DNA of 64,000 bases, from NCBI RefSeq assembly GCF_009741975.1, contig NZ_WPCF01000001.1, forward strand, positions 1-64,000. The letters are read 5' to 3'. Below, one piece after another: positions 17,376-25,995 of this stretch; the stretch's first letter is position 1, and every line of letters starts with the position of its first letter. Below the pieces are notes generated by a model. The model was not told the origin of the DNA, searched no databases, and worked only from the letters and a program-made list of their open reading frames with translations. The stretch is from Halobacterium sp. CBA1126 (lineage in GTDB: Archaea > Halobacteriota > Halobacteria > Halobacteriales > Halobacteriaceae). The position numbers and the translations under genes are program-made.

Positions 17376-17383
17376 CTTTATAC
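17376..17383 (+). promoter_or_regulatory. TATA box of the small membrane protein gene
   Basis: CTTTATAC is a near-consensus haloarchaeal TATA box, 36 bases before the ATG at 17419. It follows the stop of the HTH gene, so the membrane protein can be expressed independently of the regulator. Confidence 0.6.
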
Positions 17384-17418
17384 GGAGTCTGGGGAACGTG
17401 CGTACGAGCCACGCGCCC

Positions 17419-17700
17419 ATGCGACCCATCGAAGCAATCTACCTGCTCTTCAGCGCGACCCTCGCCGCCGCCGGCCTCAGCATGGTGGCGTTCGCGGTCC
17501 GCGCGTACCTCGACACCGGCCGCCACTCCATGATGCACCTCTCGGCGGGGTTCGCCCTCGTCGTCACCGCAGCCATCGGCACGACCGTCGTGGCGTTCGT
17601 CACCGGCTTCGAGTACACCCGCACCCTGTTGACGGCGAACTACGTGTTCACGACCGCGGGCTACCTCTTCGTCATCTACAGCATCGTCACGCCCGACTAG
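17419..17700 (+). CDS. Small three-helix membrane protein (DUF7521-like)
   Basis: The protein has 93 residues and three predicted membrane helices: about 5-27 (AIYLLFSATLAAAGLSMVAF), 38-60 (LSAGFALVVTAAIGTTVVAF) and 70-90 (YVFTTAGYLFVIYSIV). Short families of this shape are commonly found next to ArsR-like HTH regulators in haloarchaea, which hints at a sensor or anti-regulator role for the pair. The start at 17419 is chosen over 17344, where the extra 25 residues include Arg/Asn-rich non-membrane sequence and lie upstream of the TATA box. It overlaps the minus-strand MinD-like stop by four bases. Confidence 0.8.
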   Translation: MRPIEAIYLLFSATLAAAGLSMVAFAVRAYLDTGRHSMMHLSAGFALVVTAAIGTTVVAFVTGFEYTRTLLTANYVFTTAGYLFVIYSIVTPD

Positions 17701-18635
17701 GAGAACTTCGACTTCACGCGGTCGTACAGCTTCACGCGGCGCTCCGACGCCTCGCCCTCCGTCTCCAGGCCCGCTTCCTCGATGAGGTCCTCGAGCGGAA
17801 TCTCGTACACCGGCCCGTCGTCGACCGGCTCCGCGGGCTCCTCGGTCTCGCCCGTGTCCGGGTCGACCCACTCGAAGCCCGTCGGCTCCTCCGGCTCGCT
17901 GGGTTCCATGCCGACGCTGTCCGCGAGCTTCGCCGCGAGGCGGTCGTACGCGCGCGCCGCGGGGCTCTCGGGCTTCAGCGACACCACCGGCCGGCCCTTC
18001 CGCACCGCGAGCTTGACCGCGTCGTCGTGGGGGACGCTGACGGTGACGGCGTCGGTCGTCCCGAGCGCCGTCGCGATGCCTTCCACGTCGTCGAAGCCGC
18101 CGTCGCCCGTGCGCGTGAACACCGCGCCCACCACGGGTTTGTCGAGTTTCCCGACGAGCTTCCCGGTCTTCGTGGCGTCCGTCAGCGACGTCAGCTCCGC
18201 GGTCGTCACCAGCAGCACGCCGTCCGCGACGCTCATCGCCATCGCGATGTCGTAGCTCAGCCCCGCGCCCGCGTCCAGCAACACCACGTCGTTGTCCTCG
18301 CGGAGGAACTCCACGACCCGGTGGAGGGACTTCGCGTCGGCGCGCGCGAACTGTTCCAAGTTCGTCGACCCGGGGACGAGCGTGAGGCCGTTCGTCTCGT
18401 ACGTGGCGTCGGCGGGCGCGGCGTCACCGCCGAGCACGTCGTGGAGGGTCACGTCCGGGTCGACGCCGAGGAGGCCGGCGAGGTTCGCCATCCCGAGGTC
18501 GACGTCCACGACCGCCACGTCGAACCCGTCGTCGGCGAGCGCGACGCCGAGGTTCGCCGTGGTCGTCGACTTCCCGACGCCGCCCTTCCCGCTGGCGACG
18601 GCGAACACATACCCGTCGCCTCCGGCCTCGTTCAT
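17697..18635 (-). CDS. MinD/ParA-family ATPase with acidic C-terminal extension
   Basis: This 312-residue protein has the deviant Walker A motif ASGKGGVGKSTTTANLG (about 14-30), switch I DVDLGMANLAGLLG and switch II LLDAGAGLSYD, the signatures of MinD. Residues after about 245 form a Pro/Glu-rich acidic segment ending in a short basic helix (RVKLYDRVKSKFS), which could be a membrane-targeting amphipathic helix. MinD proteins oscillate or patch at membranes to place other complexes; haloarchaeal MinD paralogues are known to position archaella and chemosensory arrays. Its place just downstream of arlJ supports such a role. A TATA-like box at about 18655-18668 suggests a separate leaderless transcript. 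Confidence 0.88.
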   Translation of the reverse strand: MNEAGGDGYVFAVASGKGGVGKSTTTANLGVALADDGFDVAVVDVDLGMANLAGLLGVDPDVTLHDVLGGDAAPADATYETNGLTLVPGSTNLEQFARADAKSLHRVVEFLREDNDVVLLDAGAGLSYDIAMAMSVADGVLLVTTAELTSLTDATKTGKLVGKLDKPVVGAVFTRTGDGGFDDVEGIATALGTTDAVTVSVPHDDAVKLAVRKGRPVVSLKPESPAARAYDRLAAKLADSVGMEPSEPEEPTGFEWVDPDTGETEEPAEPVDDGPVYEIPLEDLIEEAGLETEGEASERRVKLYDRVKSKFS

Positions 18636-18680
18636 CGTGGGGTAGGTAGCGGACTACGATACATAAGTGTGGCCCCCCGG

Positions 18681-20420
18681 TCACACGGAGAGCAGCGACT
18701 CCACGAGCCGGAGCGTCAGCGACCCGATGATGGAGGAGATCCACGTCAGCACGACGAAGTGGACGTACGCGTTCACCTTGTGGCCGCCGTCGACGACGCG
18801 AATCATCAGCGACGACAGCACCGCGTTGACCAGTACCGTCACCACCAGCAGGTACTCGATGAGCTGGATGTCGTATATCCCCGTGTTGATGAGGTCGTCG
18901 ACGGGCAGCGCAGCGTTTGAGAAGTCCAGCCCCAGCCCGGAGATGACGTCCACGATGCCCAGCCCGATGAAGAACGCGAACGTCGCCGCCGCCGTGATGC
19001 CGTACAGCACGCCGATCATCGTCGACGTCGCCTGGTTGCGGCGTTGGCGGAGCTGCTGGACTTCGCTCATGTTCCCCGAGATGAGGTCGCCGAGGTGTTT
19101 CGGGTCGCCACCCATCTGGCGCCCGATGAGGTACATCTCGCTGAACTTCTGGATCAGGTACGAGTGGGCGTCAGCGGTGAAGTACCGCCACGCCTTCTCC
19201 GCGTCCAGCCGGAGGTTCAGCCGCTTGTAGAGGTCGTCGACGAGCTCGGTGAGCGCGCCGAAGTTCTTGTTCCGCAGCGTCTCCAGCACCCGCGTTGTCG
19301 TCGTCTGGCGGGCCGTCTCGCTGGCTCCGAGCGCGCGGATGAAGTTCGTGAACGCGTCGTCGCGGTCCTTCACGCGCTTCTCCTCGGCGCGGGCCACCAG
19401 CCCCGGAATGATGAGCGGCGTCGTCGGTACCGCCGCGTACATCGGCAGCGGCACGCTGTGCGGGTCGACGCGCGTCCACCCGAGGAACACCGCCATGGTC
19501 CCCACGACCAGCGCCAGCGAGAGCCCGCAGCCGACCACGGTCGCGATGCGGAGCCGCCACTCCGTCCACGTCGTCCGGTTCTCCGGGAAGTACCACACCG
19601 GGTCGGTCGGCGCGACCGTGTAGATGGCGTACAGGAACCCGATTTGGATGAACGAGTAGAGGACGACGACCGCGGACACAGTCATCGTCGGGTTCGTCCC
19701 GGAGAGGATGGGGAGGACGGTCGCGAACACGAGCGCGAACGTCACGGACAGCACCATCGACAGGTAGAGGTCCTTCATCACCTGGAGGTTCTCCAGCTGG
19801 CCCTCGTAGACGGTCGCGTAGTTCCGGATGATGGCGTCCTGCTCGGAGGTCAGGTAGGCCTCGAGGCTCTCCCCGGAGTTGATGGTGTACGCCAGCCGGT
19901 CGAGGAAGTCAGCGACGAGGTCGCTGGGCACCTTGTTCGCGCGCATCCGGCAGGCGTCGTCGAGGCTCTGGTTCCACGCGTCGATGAGCTGGACGATGCG
20001 CCGGGACTCCTCCGCGAGCGGGCCGTACTCGTACTCGTCGCCCATCCGCCGGAACACCTCCACGCGGTCGATGTTCGTCGTCGACAGGATGGTCATGTGG
20101 GTGACGAACAGGTGGAAGCGGTTCTCCATCCGCGTGCGGCGCTGGTCGCGCTTGATCTTCGGGTACAGGACCGCTGTCACGAGGCCTAGCGCCCCCAGCA
20201 TCGGAATCGGCACGGCGAGGAACATCGGCAGGTCGACGACGAAGACGGCCGCGACGGACGCCAGCAGGAAGACCACCGAGGGGACGACGACGAGCAGCGC
20301 GTACGTGTACGCCGGCATCCCCATCTGCCGGTAGGACTCGACGACGGAGTCGACCAGGTCGCCGAGTTCGATCTCCTCCAGCGTGCCCCGTGGCTCCGCT
20401 TCGACGTCCTCGGCGGCCAT
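18681..20420 (-). CDS. arlJ: Archaellum membrane platform protein ArlJ (FlaJ)
   Basis: This 579-residue polytopic membrane protein starts just after the arlI stop. It has two GspF/T2SF-like domains (cytoplasmic helices around RMENRFHLFVTHMTILSTTN and the second around NFIRALGASETARQTTT) separated by membrane helices (LSMVLSVTFALVFATVLPIL and others), with a C-terminal set of helices ending SLTLRLVESLLSV. ArlJ is the membrane anchor of the motor ATPase ArlI and the only polytopic core protein of the archaellum. The ATG at 20420 lies two bases from the stop of arlI, so they are in one operon. It is the last arl gene of the run. Confidence 0.95.
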   Translation of the reverse strand: MAAEDVEAEPRGTLEEIELGDLVDSVVESYRQMGMPAYTYALLVVVPSVVFLLASVAAVFVVDLPMFLAVPIPMLGALGLVTAVLYPKIKRDQRRTRMENRFHLFVTHMTILSTTNIDRVEVFRRMGDEYEYGPLAEESRRIVQLIDAWNQSLDDACRMRANKVPSDLVADFLDRLAYTINSGESLEAYLTSEQDAIIRNYATVYEGQLENLQVMKDLYLSMVLSVTFALVFATVLPILSGTNPTMTVSAVVVLYSFIQIGFLYAIYTVAPTDPVWYFPENRTTWTEWRLRIATVVGCGLSLALVVGTMAVFLGWTRVDPHSVPLPMYAAVPTTPLIIPGLVARAEEKRVKDRDDAFTNFIRALGASETARQTTTTRVLETLRNKNFGALTELVDDLYKRLNLRLDAEKAWRYFTADAHSYLIQKFSEMYLIGRQMGGDPKHLGDLISGNMSEVQQLRQRRNQATSTMIGVLYGITAAATFAFFIGLGIVDVISGLGLDFSNAALPVDDLINTGIYDIQLIEYLLVVTVLVNAVLSSLMIRVVDGGHKVNAYVHFVVLTWISSIIGSLTLRLVESLLSV

Positions 20421-20422
20421 GG

Positions 20423-22309
20423 CTAGAACCCGCGCGTGATGGTGAACGGCAGGCCCTCGATGCCGTCCCGCTGGAACGACTCGATGGTCTCGTTGAACTC
20501 GTGGTACCCCGTCAAGTCCTCCTGGATGATGCGCTCGATGACGTCCGCGCGGAAGTCCAGTTCGTCGTAGATCTCGCGGGTGTCCGCGTACCCCAGGAGC
20601 GTCGCGATCTGCTCCTCGAGGACGTAGGAGTTGTTCCGGCCCTGGAAGACGATCTCGTCCTCGACGGGGTCCCAGTAGAACGCCTGCCGCGTGACCACGC
20701 CGCCCATCTCCTTCGAGTACCCCTCGATCTCCTGGACGGAGGTGACCCGGCGCAGGACGTCGTCGCCCTGCTTGACGCGGTTCTGGAACAGCGCCACGTC
20801 GGCGTTGTCCATGAACGTCTCCGGGACGTTGATGGGCTCCCCGGTGAACCGCTGGATCATCGAGACGATGTCGCTGGCGTGGAACGTCAGCATCACGGGG
20901 TGGCCGGTCTGGGCCGCCTGGAACGCCATCCGCCCCTCCTCGCCGCGCACCTCGCCGACGATGATGTAGTCGGGGCGGGAACGCAGCGCGGCCGCGACGA
21001 GGTCGAACATGTCCACGTCCGCGGAGTTCTCGCCCTGCCCCTCGCGGGTGAGCAGCTGCTGCCACGTGTCGTGGGGCGGCAGCACTTCGGCGGTGTCCTC
21101 CGCGGTGTAGATCTTCGAGTCCCGCGGGATGAACGACATGATGGCGTTCAGCGTCGTCGTCTTCCCGGACGCCGTCTCCCCGACCACGAACACTGTCTGT
21201 TCGTTCTCCAGGCAGAGCCAGAGGTACGCCGCCAGCTCCGGCGAGAGCGTCCCCCAGTTCGTGATCTGGCCGACCGACAGCGGCACCTCGTCGCCCTGGC
21301 GGATGGTCAGCGACGGCCCCTTCAACGAGACATCGTCGCTGTAGATGATGTTCACGCGGGAGCCGTCCGGGAGCGTCGAGTCCACGATGGGGTCGGAGTC
21401 CGACACCGGGTCGCCGATGCGTTCGCCCATGTTCCGCAGCCAGCCGTCGAACTCGTCGGGCGACCCGAAGTCGACGGTGGTCTCCAGCATCCCGAACGTG
21501 CCGTGGTCGACGTAGCAGTGGCTCGGGCCGATGACGTGGATGTCCTCGTTGTACGGGTCACGCATCACCGGCTCCAGCGGTCCGAACCCGACGATGTCCC
21601 GGTTCAGCTGGTAGCGGATGTTCTCGTACGTCGACTGCGTGACCGGAATCCGCCCGAACCCGAACGCCTCCTCGAGGGCGTCCCGGACGAGCGGCGCGGC
21701 CGCCCGCACCTGCCGGGCGGCCTGCTTCGGCGCCGCCGCGACGCGGCGCGCGCCCGCCTTCACCTGCTGGCCGGAGAGGTCCCCCGAGTCGAGGGACATC
21801 TGCCCGCGCTGGTCGCTGACCATCCGGTCGGCGACCGACGAGGCGTCGAAGTTCCGCACGAGCGACCCGAGGTTGTTCGGGAGCGTGCGCACGCGCTGGA
21901 ACACGCCGCCCTCGTCGTCGTTGATGCGGACCGTCTCCTCCAGCAGCTCCTCGATGCGGTCGTCGTACTCGGCTTCCTGCTCGGGCGCCGGCTTGTTCAC
22001 CGACTTCTCGAGAATGCGCTCGCGGACCTGGCCGAACACCGCCGCCTCCGGACCGGAGAGCTCCGGCTCGATGGTGTAGTACTTCGTGTCTTTCCCGAGG
22101 TCGCCGTACACGTGGCAGTAGATGGGGCCGCCGACGGGGTAGAGGACGTTCGGCTTGTCCGCCTCCCACTCCTCTTCGGGCTCGTCGATGAACTCCGGGA
22201 ACTCCCCCGTGAACTGCTTGAACCGCTGGAGGTACTCCCGCAGGTGGGTGTTCCGACTCGCGGTCTCCCGCAACTCGTGCCCGATCTGTCGACTCCCGTG
22301 GTCTGCCAT
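20423..22309 (-). CDS. arlI: Archaellum motor/assembly ATPase ArlI (FlaI)
   Basis: This 628-residue type II/IV secretion ATPase has Walker A VGETASGKTTTLNAI (about 373-387), the Asp box around YTAEDTAEVLPPHDTWQQL, Walker B PDYIIVGEVRGEEGRMAF and the His box GHPVMLTFHASD. An N-terminal region of about 200 residues, including an acidic segment and an Ala/Arg-rich stretch, is longer than in Sulfolobus and is typical of haloarchaea. ArlI hydrolyses ATP for archaellin assembly and for rotation. It lies between arlH (15-base gap) and arlJ. The start ATG at 22309 matches MADHGSRQIGHEL, which shows no better upstream alternative. Confidence 0.96.
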   Translation of the reverse strand: MADHGSRQIGHELRETASRNTHLREYLQRFKQFTGEFPEFIDEPEEEWEADKPNVLYPVGGPIYCHVYGDLGKDTKYYTIEPELSGPEAAVFGQVRERILEKSVNKPAPEQEAEYDDRIEELLEETVRINDDEGGVFQRVRTLPNNLGSLVRNFDASSVADRMVSDQRGQMSLDSGDLSGQQVKAGARRVAAAPKQAARQVRAAAPLVRDALEEAFGFGRIPVTQSTYENIRYQLNRDIVGFGPLEPVMRDPYNEDIHVIGPSHCYVDHGTFGMLETTVDFGSPDEFDGWLRNMGERIGDPVSDSDPIVDSTLPDGSRVNIIYSDDVSLKGPSLTIRQGDEVPLSVGQITNWGTLSPELAAYLWLCLENEQTVFVVGETASGKTTTLNAIMSFIPRDSKIYTAEDTAEVLPPHDTWQQLLTREGQGENSADVDMFDLVAAALRSRPDYIIVGEVRGEEGRMAFQAAQTGHPVMLTFHASDIVSMIQRFTGEPINVPETFMDNADVALFQNRVKQGDDVLRRVTSVQEIEGYSKEMGGVVTRQAFYWDPVEDEIVFQGRNNSYVLEEQIATLLGYADTREIYDELDFRADVIERIIQEDLTGYHEFNETIESFQRDGIEGLPFTITRGF

Positions 22310-22324
22310 GGTGGTTGTCTCCTG

Positions 22325-23086
22325 CTACGCGACGCTCCGACTCTCGATGACGATGCCGGTCCCGGACCGCACCGAGTACCCGATGGTGTCACCGACCTGC
22401 TCGCCCATCCCCGCGAACCGCCGCACCGCGATCGAACGGCGGACGTCGTTGCCGACCTCCGCCATCTGTAACTCGAAGTACACGTCCGCGATGGAGCGGA
22501 ACGGGCCGATGGCCTCCTCGTCTACAGTACTCGGGTCCACGGTCAAAACGATGACCTTTCCTTTCGAGACCAAGTCCCTGAAGAAGGAAATAATTTCCAG
22601 GGCGGCCTGGCGCTCCTCGTTCTGGCGGACGAGCGCCTCGAACTTCGGGTCGTTGCGCAGGATGGCGTCGAACGTGTCGATGATGACGACATCGGCCTCC
22701 CACATCTTCTCGGCCTCCATCAGCCGCTTCAACAGCTGCATGCGGTTGCCCTCCTCGTCGGAGTCCCCGCGCAGCGTGCTCCCGCCGGAGTCGACGTCCG
22801 CCTGGAAGAACAGGAGGTTCTCGTTCAGGAGGTGTTCCTCGACGTCGTAGGACAGCGAGTGCATCTGGTCGATGAACCCCCGCACCGTCAGCTCCGTCGA
22901 CACCAGCGTCACCGAGTGGTCCTCCTCGCAGAGGCCGTAGGTCATCCGCTGGCTCATCGCGGACTTCCCCGCGCCGTAGTCGCCCTCGATGAGGACGATG
23001 CTGCCGCCGGGAATCCCGCCGCCGAGTTCGTTGTTCAACCGGTCGTGTTCGTCCAGCCCGAGCGAGTAGAGGTTTCGCGTGCTCAT
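22325..23086 (-). CDS. arlH: Archaellum RecA-like ATP-binding protein ArlH (FlaH)
   Basis: This 253-residue RecA/KaiC-fold protein has Walker [18 protein letters not shown] (about 32-48) and Walker [15 protein letters not shown] (about 126-139). ArlH binds ATP but is generally inactive or weak as an ATPase; it binds ArlI and controls assembly and probably direction switching. The ATG overlaps the arlG stop by four bases (ATGA, 23083-23086), which shows translational coupling. The order arlG-arlH-arlI-arlJ is the conserved core of the operon. Confidence 0.96.
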   Translation of the reverse strand: MSTRNLYSLGLDEHDRLNNELGGGIPGGSIVLIEGDYGAGKSAMSQRMTYGLCEEDHSVTLVSTELTVRGFIDQMHSLSYDVEEHLLNENLLFFQADVDSGGSTLRGDSDEEGNRMQLLKRLMEAEKMWEADVVIIDTFDAILRNDPKFEALVRQNEERQAALEIISFFRDLVSKGKVIVLTVDPSTVDEEAIGPFRSIADVYFELQMAEVGNDVRRSIAVRRFAGMGEQVGDTIGYSVRSGTGIVIESRSVA

Positions 23087-23529
23087 GATGTTCTGAACTC
23101 CAGCAGCTCTTCGTCGCCGTTGACCGTCACCGCAATCCGGTGGTCGCCAGCCGTGAGGTTCTGCTCGAGGGTCACCCGCACGACGTGGCCGGTCTGCCAG
23201 CTCTCGCCGTCGAGGACCGTGACGTTCGACGGCACCACGTACTGGCCGTCCACGAGGACGTCGAACGCCCCCGGCCTCGCCGGCAACGTGTTCGACCCCG
23301 TGTTCTTCACGAGCAGCGTGATAGTCCCGTTGTCGTAGATGGCGGACGGCGACCCGGGGTCGCTGATTACCTCCACGTCGGTCCGAATCTCGTCGCTGAC
23401 GTCGACGCTGCGGTCGCCGAGCGCGCCGCTCAGCCGCTGGACGCCGTTTGTCATCGTGCCGGCGACCGACGCCGCCACGAGGATGCTCGCGATGAAGATG
23501 ATGAGCGTCGAGGAGGAGACGCTCGCCAT
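23083..23529 (-). CDS. arlG: Archaellum stator protein ArlG (FlaG)
   Basis: The protein has 148 residues with one N-terminal hydrophobic helix ([20 protein letters not shown], about 6-25) and a beta-sandwich ectodomain that ends EELLEFRTS. ArlG is a pseudoperiplasmic, S-layer-interacting part of the stator, forming filaments capped by ArlF. Sequons such as NGT, NVT and NLT lie in the ectodomain and could be N-glycosylated. It directly follows arlF with no spacer and overlaps arlH. Confidence 0.93.
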   Translation of the reverse strand: MASVSSSTLIIFIASILVAASVAGTMTNGVQRLSGALGDRSVDVSDEIRTDVEVISDPGSPSAIYDNGTITLLVKNTGSNTLPARPGAFDVLVDGQYVVPSNVTVLDGESWQTGHVVRVTLEQNLTAGDHRIAVTVNGDEELLEFRTS

Positions 23530-23976
23530 CTAGGTCCCCTCCACGGTCGCGGTCTCGGTCACGCCCGGTCCCGTGACGACCTTCACGCGGTCGGGCTCCC
23601 CCACGTCGAGGGTGACGTTGTACGTCTCCCCGGGCAGCCACAGCGACGTGTCGTTCTGCCCGCCGACGCTCCAGTCGACGTACTCGTCCCGGGGTTCGAA
23701 CGCGCCGTCGACGAGCACGTCGGTCGCCGCGACGGACAGCGTCGTCGCCCCGGCGTTGGTCACGTTCACGGTCACGTACTCGTTGCCGCTCGCGTTGTAC
23801 GTCGCGTCGACGACGGTGACGTCGGTGTTGCGCTGTTCGAGGACGCGGTCGTCGTAGCTGCTGTCCGCGTCCTGCACGCGCTCGTACCCGTTGTACGCCG
23901 CCGAGTAGAGGATGCCGACGCTGACGAACGCGGCAATGAAGAGGATTGCCGCGGAGCCACTAACGCTGAATCCCAT
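23530..23976 (-). CDS. arlF: Archaellum stator protein ArlF (FlaF)
   Basis: The protein has 148 residues: an N-terminal membrane helix ([20 protein letters not shown], about 9-28) and an Ig-like beta-sandwich ectodomain, the fold known for FlaF, which binds S-layer glycoprotein. Sequons NAS, NVT and NDT are present in the ectodomain. The start overlaps the end of arlCE by 17 bases and the stop abuts the arlG start. Together ArlF and ArlG anchor the motor to the cell envelope so that torque turns the filament. Confidence 0.93.
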   Translation of the reverse strand: MGFSVSGSAAILFIAAFVSVGILYSAAYNGYERVQDADSSYDDRVLEQRNTDVTVVDATYNASGNEYVTVNVTNAGATTLSVAATDVLVDGAFEPRDEYVDWSVGGQNDTSLWLPGETYNVTLDVGEPDRVKVVTGPGVTETATVEGT

Positions 23977-25360
23977 TCCTGTGGAGGTCGTCGAAGCGGT
24001 CGACGATGGCGCGCTCGATGTTCTCGCTCGCCAGCTCGTCGATGTAGTCCAGGCTCTCCAAGTGGTCGTCCATCGTGAGCTCGGTCGTCCCGAACTCCTC
24101 GCGGTAGAGGTAGTCCGAGTCGGTCAACCCCTCGAGGTAGTCGAAGAGGTGGTCCCGGACCGGCTCGCCGATCCACCCGATGCGCTCGTAGTAGTTCAGC
24201 GTGCGGACCGTGTTCTTCGGCCCGAACTCCGAGAGCAGGTAGTCCAGCCACTCCAGCGCGACGACGTCCGCGAGGTAGCCCGTCGGCGGCTCCGCGAGGT
24301 GCGGCTCGTCGCCGTCCGAGGCGAATCCGAGCCCGGGCGCCGCCGGCGCCGAGCCAGAGGTTTCGTCGACGGCCGTCGACTCCTCTTCTTCCTCCTCGAA
24401 CTCGAAGCCGCCGTCCTCGTCGGCCGTCTCCTCGTCGTCGCCCTCGAGGTCGGAGTCGTCGAACCCGAGTTCGGCCTCCTCGGCGGACGGCTCGGGCGCG
24501 TCCGTCGCGTCTGCCTCCGCTTCGACGGGCTCGCCGTCCTCCTCTTCGGCCCAGTCGGCGTCCCCGGACTCGTACTCCTCTTTGAGCTCCTCGAAGGAGG
24601 TGCCACCGCCGCCGGCGTCCTCCTCTTCCTCCTCGTCGTCCTCGTCGCCTTCGAGGTCGAACTCCTCGTCTTCGCCCTCGTCGTCGAACTCGTCGAAGTC
24701 GTCCATCTCGTCGTCCTCGAACTCCTCGTCGAACTCCCCCATGCCGTCGTCCTCGAGGTCGCCCATCTCGTCGTCCTCCTCGAAGGCGTCGTCCTCGAAG
24801 AAGTCGTCGGCGTCCGCGTCCGCGATGTCCGCGTCGAGGTCCTCCTCGGCGGCGTCGTCGCCGCCCTCCTCGTCGTCGTCGAAGAGGCCGAAGCTCTCGC
24901 CGCCACCGCCCCCCATCGCGTCGGCGTTCACGTCGTCGACGAACGGGTTGACCCCGCGGGTCACCATCTCGTAGATCTCGAGGAGCTTCCGGACGTTCTC
25001 CTCGACGTCCTCGACGCTCTCGCTGATCTGTTCGTTCTCGCTCCGGACGGTGTTGGCCTTCGACGCGACGTTCGACACTTCGGTCTCGAGCTCCTCGATG
25101 CGGTGTTCGAGCTCGTTCACGGACGCGTTCTGGGCACCCGCACCACCGTCCCCCCCGTCCATGTCGTCGAACGACCCGAACTCGTCGTCGAAGTCGTCGT
25201 CGAACTCCTCGTCGCCGCCGAACTCGTCACCGCCGAACTCGTCGCCGTCGGAGTCCCCCGACCCCTCCTCGTCGTCGTCGAGCCAACTGGCCATCCCGAC
25301 GGCCAGCGCCCCGAGCTGGACGAAGACGAGCGCAGCCGGGGTGAGGTGGATAAACTTCAT
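23960..25360 (-). CDS. arlCE: Fused archaellum cytoplasmic ring protein ArlCE (FlaCE) with long acidic linker
   Basis: This 466-residue fusion has an N-terminal hydrophobic segment (LTPAALVFVQLGALAVGMAS), then a coiled-coil FlaC domain at about 75-150 (ELEHRIEELETEVSNVA), an extreme Asp/Glu low-complexity linker of about 200 residues, and a C-terminal ArlD/E domain at about 360-466 (YLADVVALEWLDYLLSEFG). ArlC/D/E form the cytoplasmic ring that receives the CheF-CheY signal in euryarchaea. The ATG at 25360 is preceded by a TAATTAAT box at 25387-25394 on this strand, so an internal promoter may exist besides read-through from arlD. An ATG further upstream at 25516 gives Arg/Ser-rich sequence and was not used. 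Confidence 0.93.
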   Translation of the reverse strand: MKFIHLTPAALVFVQLGALAVGMASWLDDDEEGSGDSDGDEFGGDEFGGDEEFDDDFDDEFGSFDDMDGGDGGAGAQNASVNELEHRIEELETEVSNVASKANTVRSENEQISESVEDVEENVRKLLEIYEMVTRGVNPFVDDVNADAMGGGGGESFGLFDDDEEGGDDAAEEDLDADIADADADDFFEDDAFEEDDEMGDLEDDGMGEFDEEFEDDEMDDFDEFDDEGEDEEFDLEGDEDDEEEEEDAGGGGTSFEELKEEYESGDADWAEEEDGEPVEAEADATDAPEPSAEEAELGFDDSDLEGDDEETADEDGGFEFEEEEEESTAVDETSGSAPAAPGLGFASDGDEPHLAEPPTGYLADVVALEWLDYLLSEFGPKNTVRTLNYYERIGWIGEPVRDHLFDYLEGLTDSDYLYREEFGTTELTMDDHLESLDYIDELASENIERAIVDRFDDLHRNGIQR

Positions 25361-25524
25361 TCGGAGTGATACAGGTGCCCCGGACGTAATTAATGTTCTC
25401 CCCCAGTTCTCAAAACGATGAATTGGTCTCGCACGGCCTGAGGCCACGGAGACGCGTCGAGCGGCAGTAATAGCGAGCGAGGCGACCGCGTGAGCGCTCT
25501 GAGCGCCGACCGCCACTCAACGTG
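25361..25524. promoter_or_regulatory. Spacer between arlD and arlCE with a likely internal promoter
   Basis: This 164-base gap is unusual in an otherwise tight operon. On the minus strand ATTAATTA (25387-25394) lies about 27-34 bases before the arlCE ATG, as expected for a leaderless or short-leader transcript. The half near arlD holds GC-rich repeats of the form GCGAGCGAGGCGACCGCG and an AGCGCTC-type inverted repeat that might end transcripts from the transducer/arlD side. Confidence 0.5.
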
Positions 25525-25995
25525 TCATTTCATCGACGAGAGCCGCGCGATGAAGACGAGACTGAGCACGTGGTCGGTCATCTCGAAGTCGGAGTGGCCC
25601 TCCTCGTCGGCCGGCCCCGCGAACCCCCGGACGTGATCGCGGAGCTCCTCGGCGGCGTCCTCGCCCACCCAGCCGATGGACTCGTAGTAGTCGATGGCGT
25701 CCAGCGAGCGCTTCACGCCGCCGCGCTCCAGCAGGAACTCCAGCCACTCGAACAGCGTGATCTCGGCGGCGTACTTCCCCGGCATCGTCTCCAGGTACGG
25801 CCGCTCGAGGCTCTGCTCGCTCGCGCTCGAGTGCATGAACAGCAGCTGCTTCAGCTGGCCCGACCGAATCGCCTCCTCGGCCGTCTGCTCGTGTTCGGTG
25901 AGCCGCTCCTTGAGCTCGCGGATGTTCTGGCCGTCGCTCTGGCGGGCCGCGCTGCGCAACTCCTCGGGGTCGTACTCGCGTGGATTCAGCGTCAT
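25525..25995 (-). CDS. arlD: Archaellum cytoplasmic ring protein ArlD (FlaD)
   Basis: This 156-residue protein matches the C-terminal domain of arl[23 protein letters not shown], then a [17 protein letters not shown] segment like YYERIGWIGEPVRDHL in arlCE. It lacks the hydrophobic start and acidic linker. The ATG overlaps the transducer stop by four bases (25992-25995), so arlD is coupled to the soluble transducer gene. ArlD and ArlCE are the documented contact points for CheF in Halobacterium. Confidence 0.92.
   Translation of the reverse strand: MTLNPREYDPEELRSAARQSDGQNIRELKERLTEHEQTAEEAIRSGQLKQLLFMHSSASEQSLERPYLETMPGKYAAEITLFEWLEFLLERGGVKRSLDAIDYYESIGWVGEDAAEELRDHVRGFAGPADEEGHSDFEMTDHVLSLVFIARLSSMK

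Noticed and set aside
24360-24900. Repetitive CTCGTCGTC-type sequence that could suggest a tandem repeat or CRISPR
   Set aside because: It is the reverse strand of Asp/Glu codon runs in arlCE. There are no regular spacers or conserved direct repeats.
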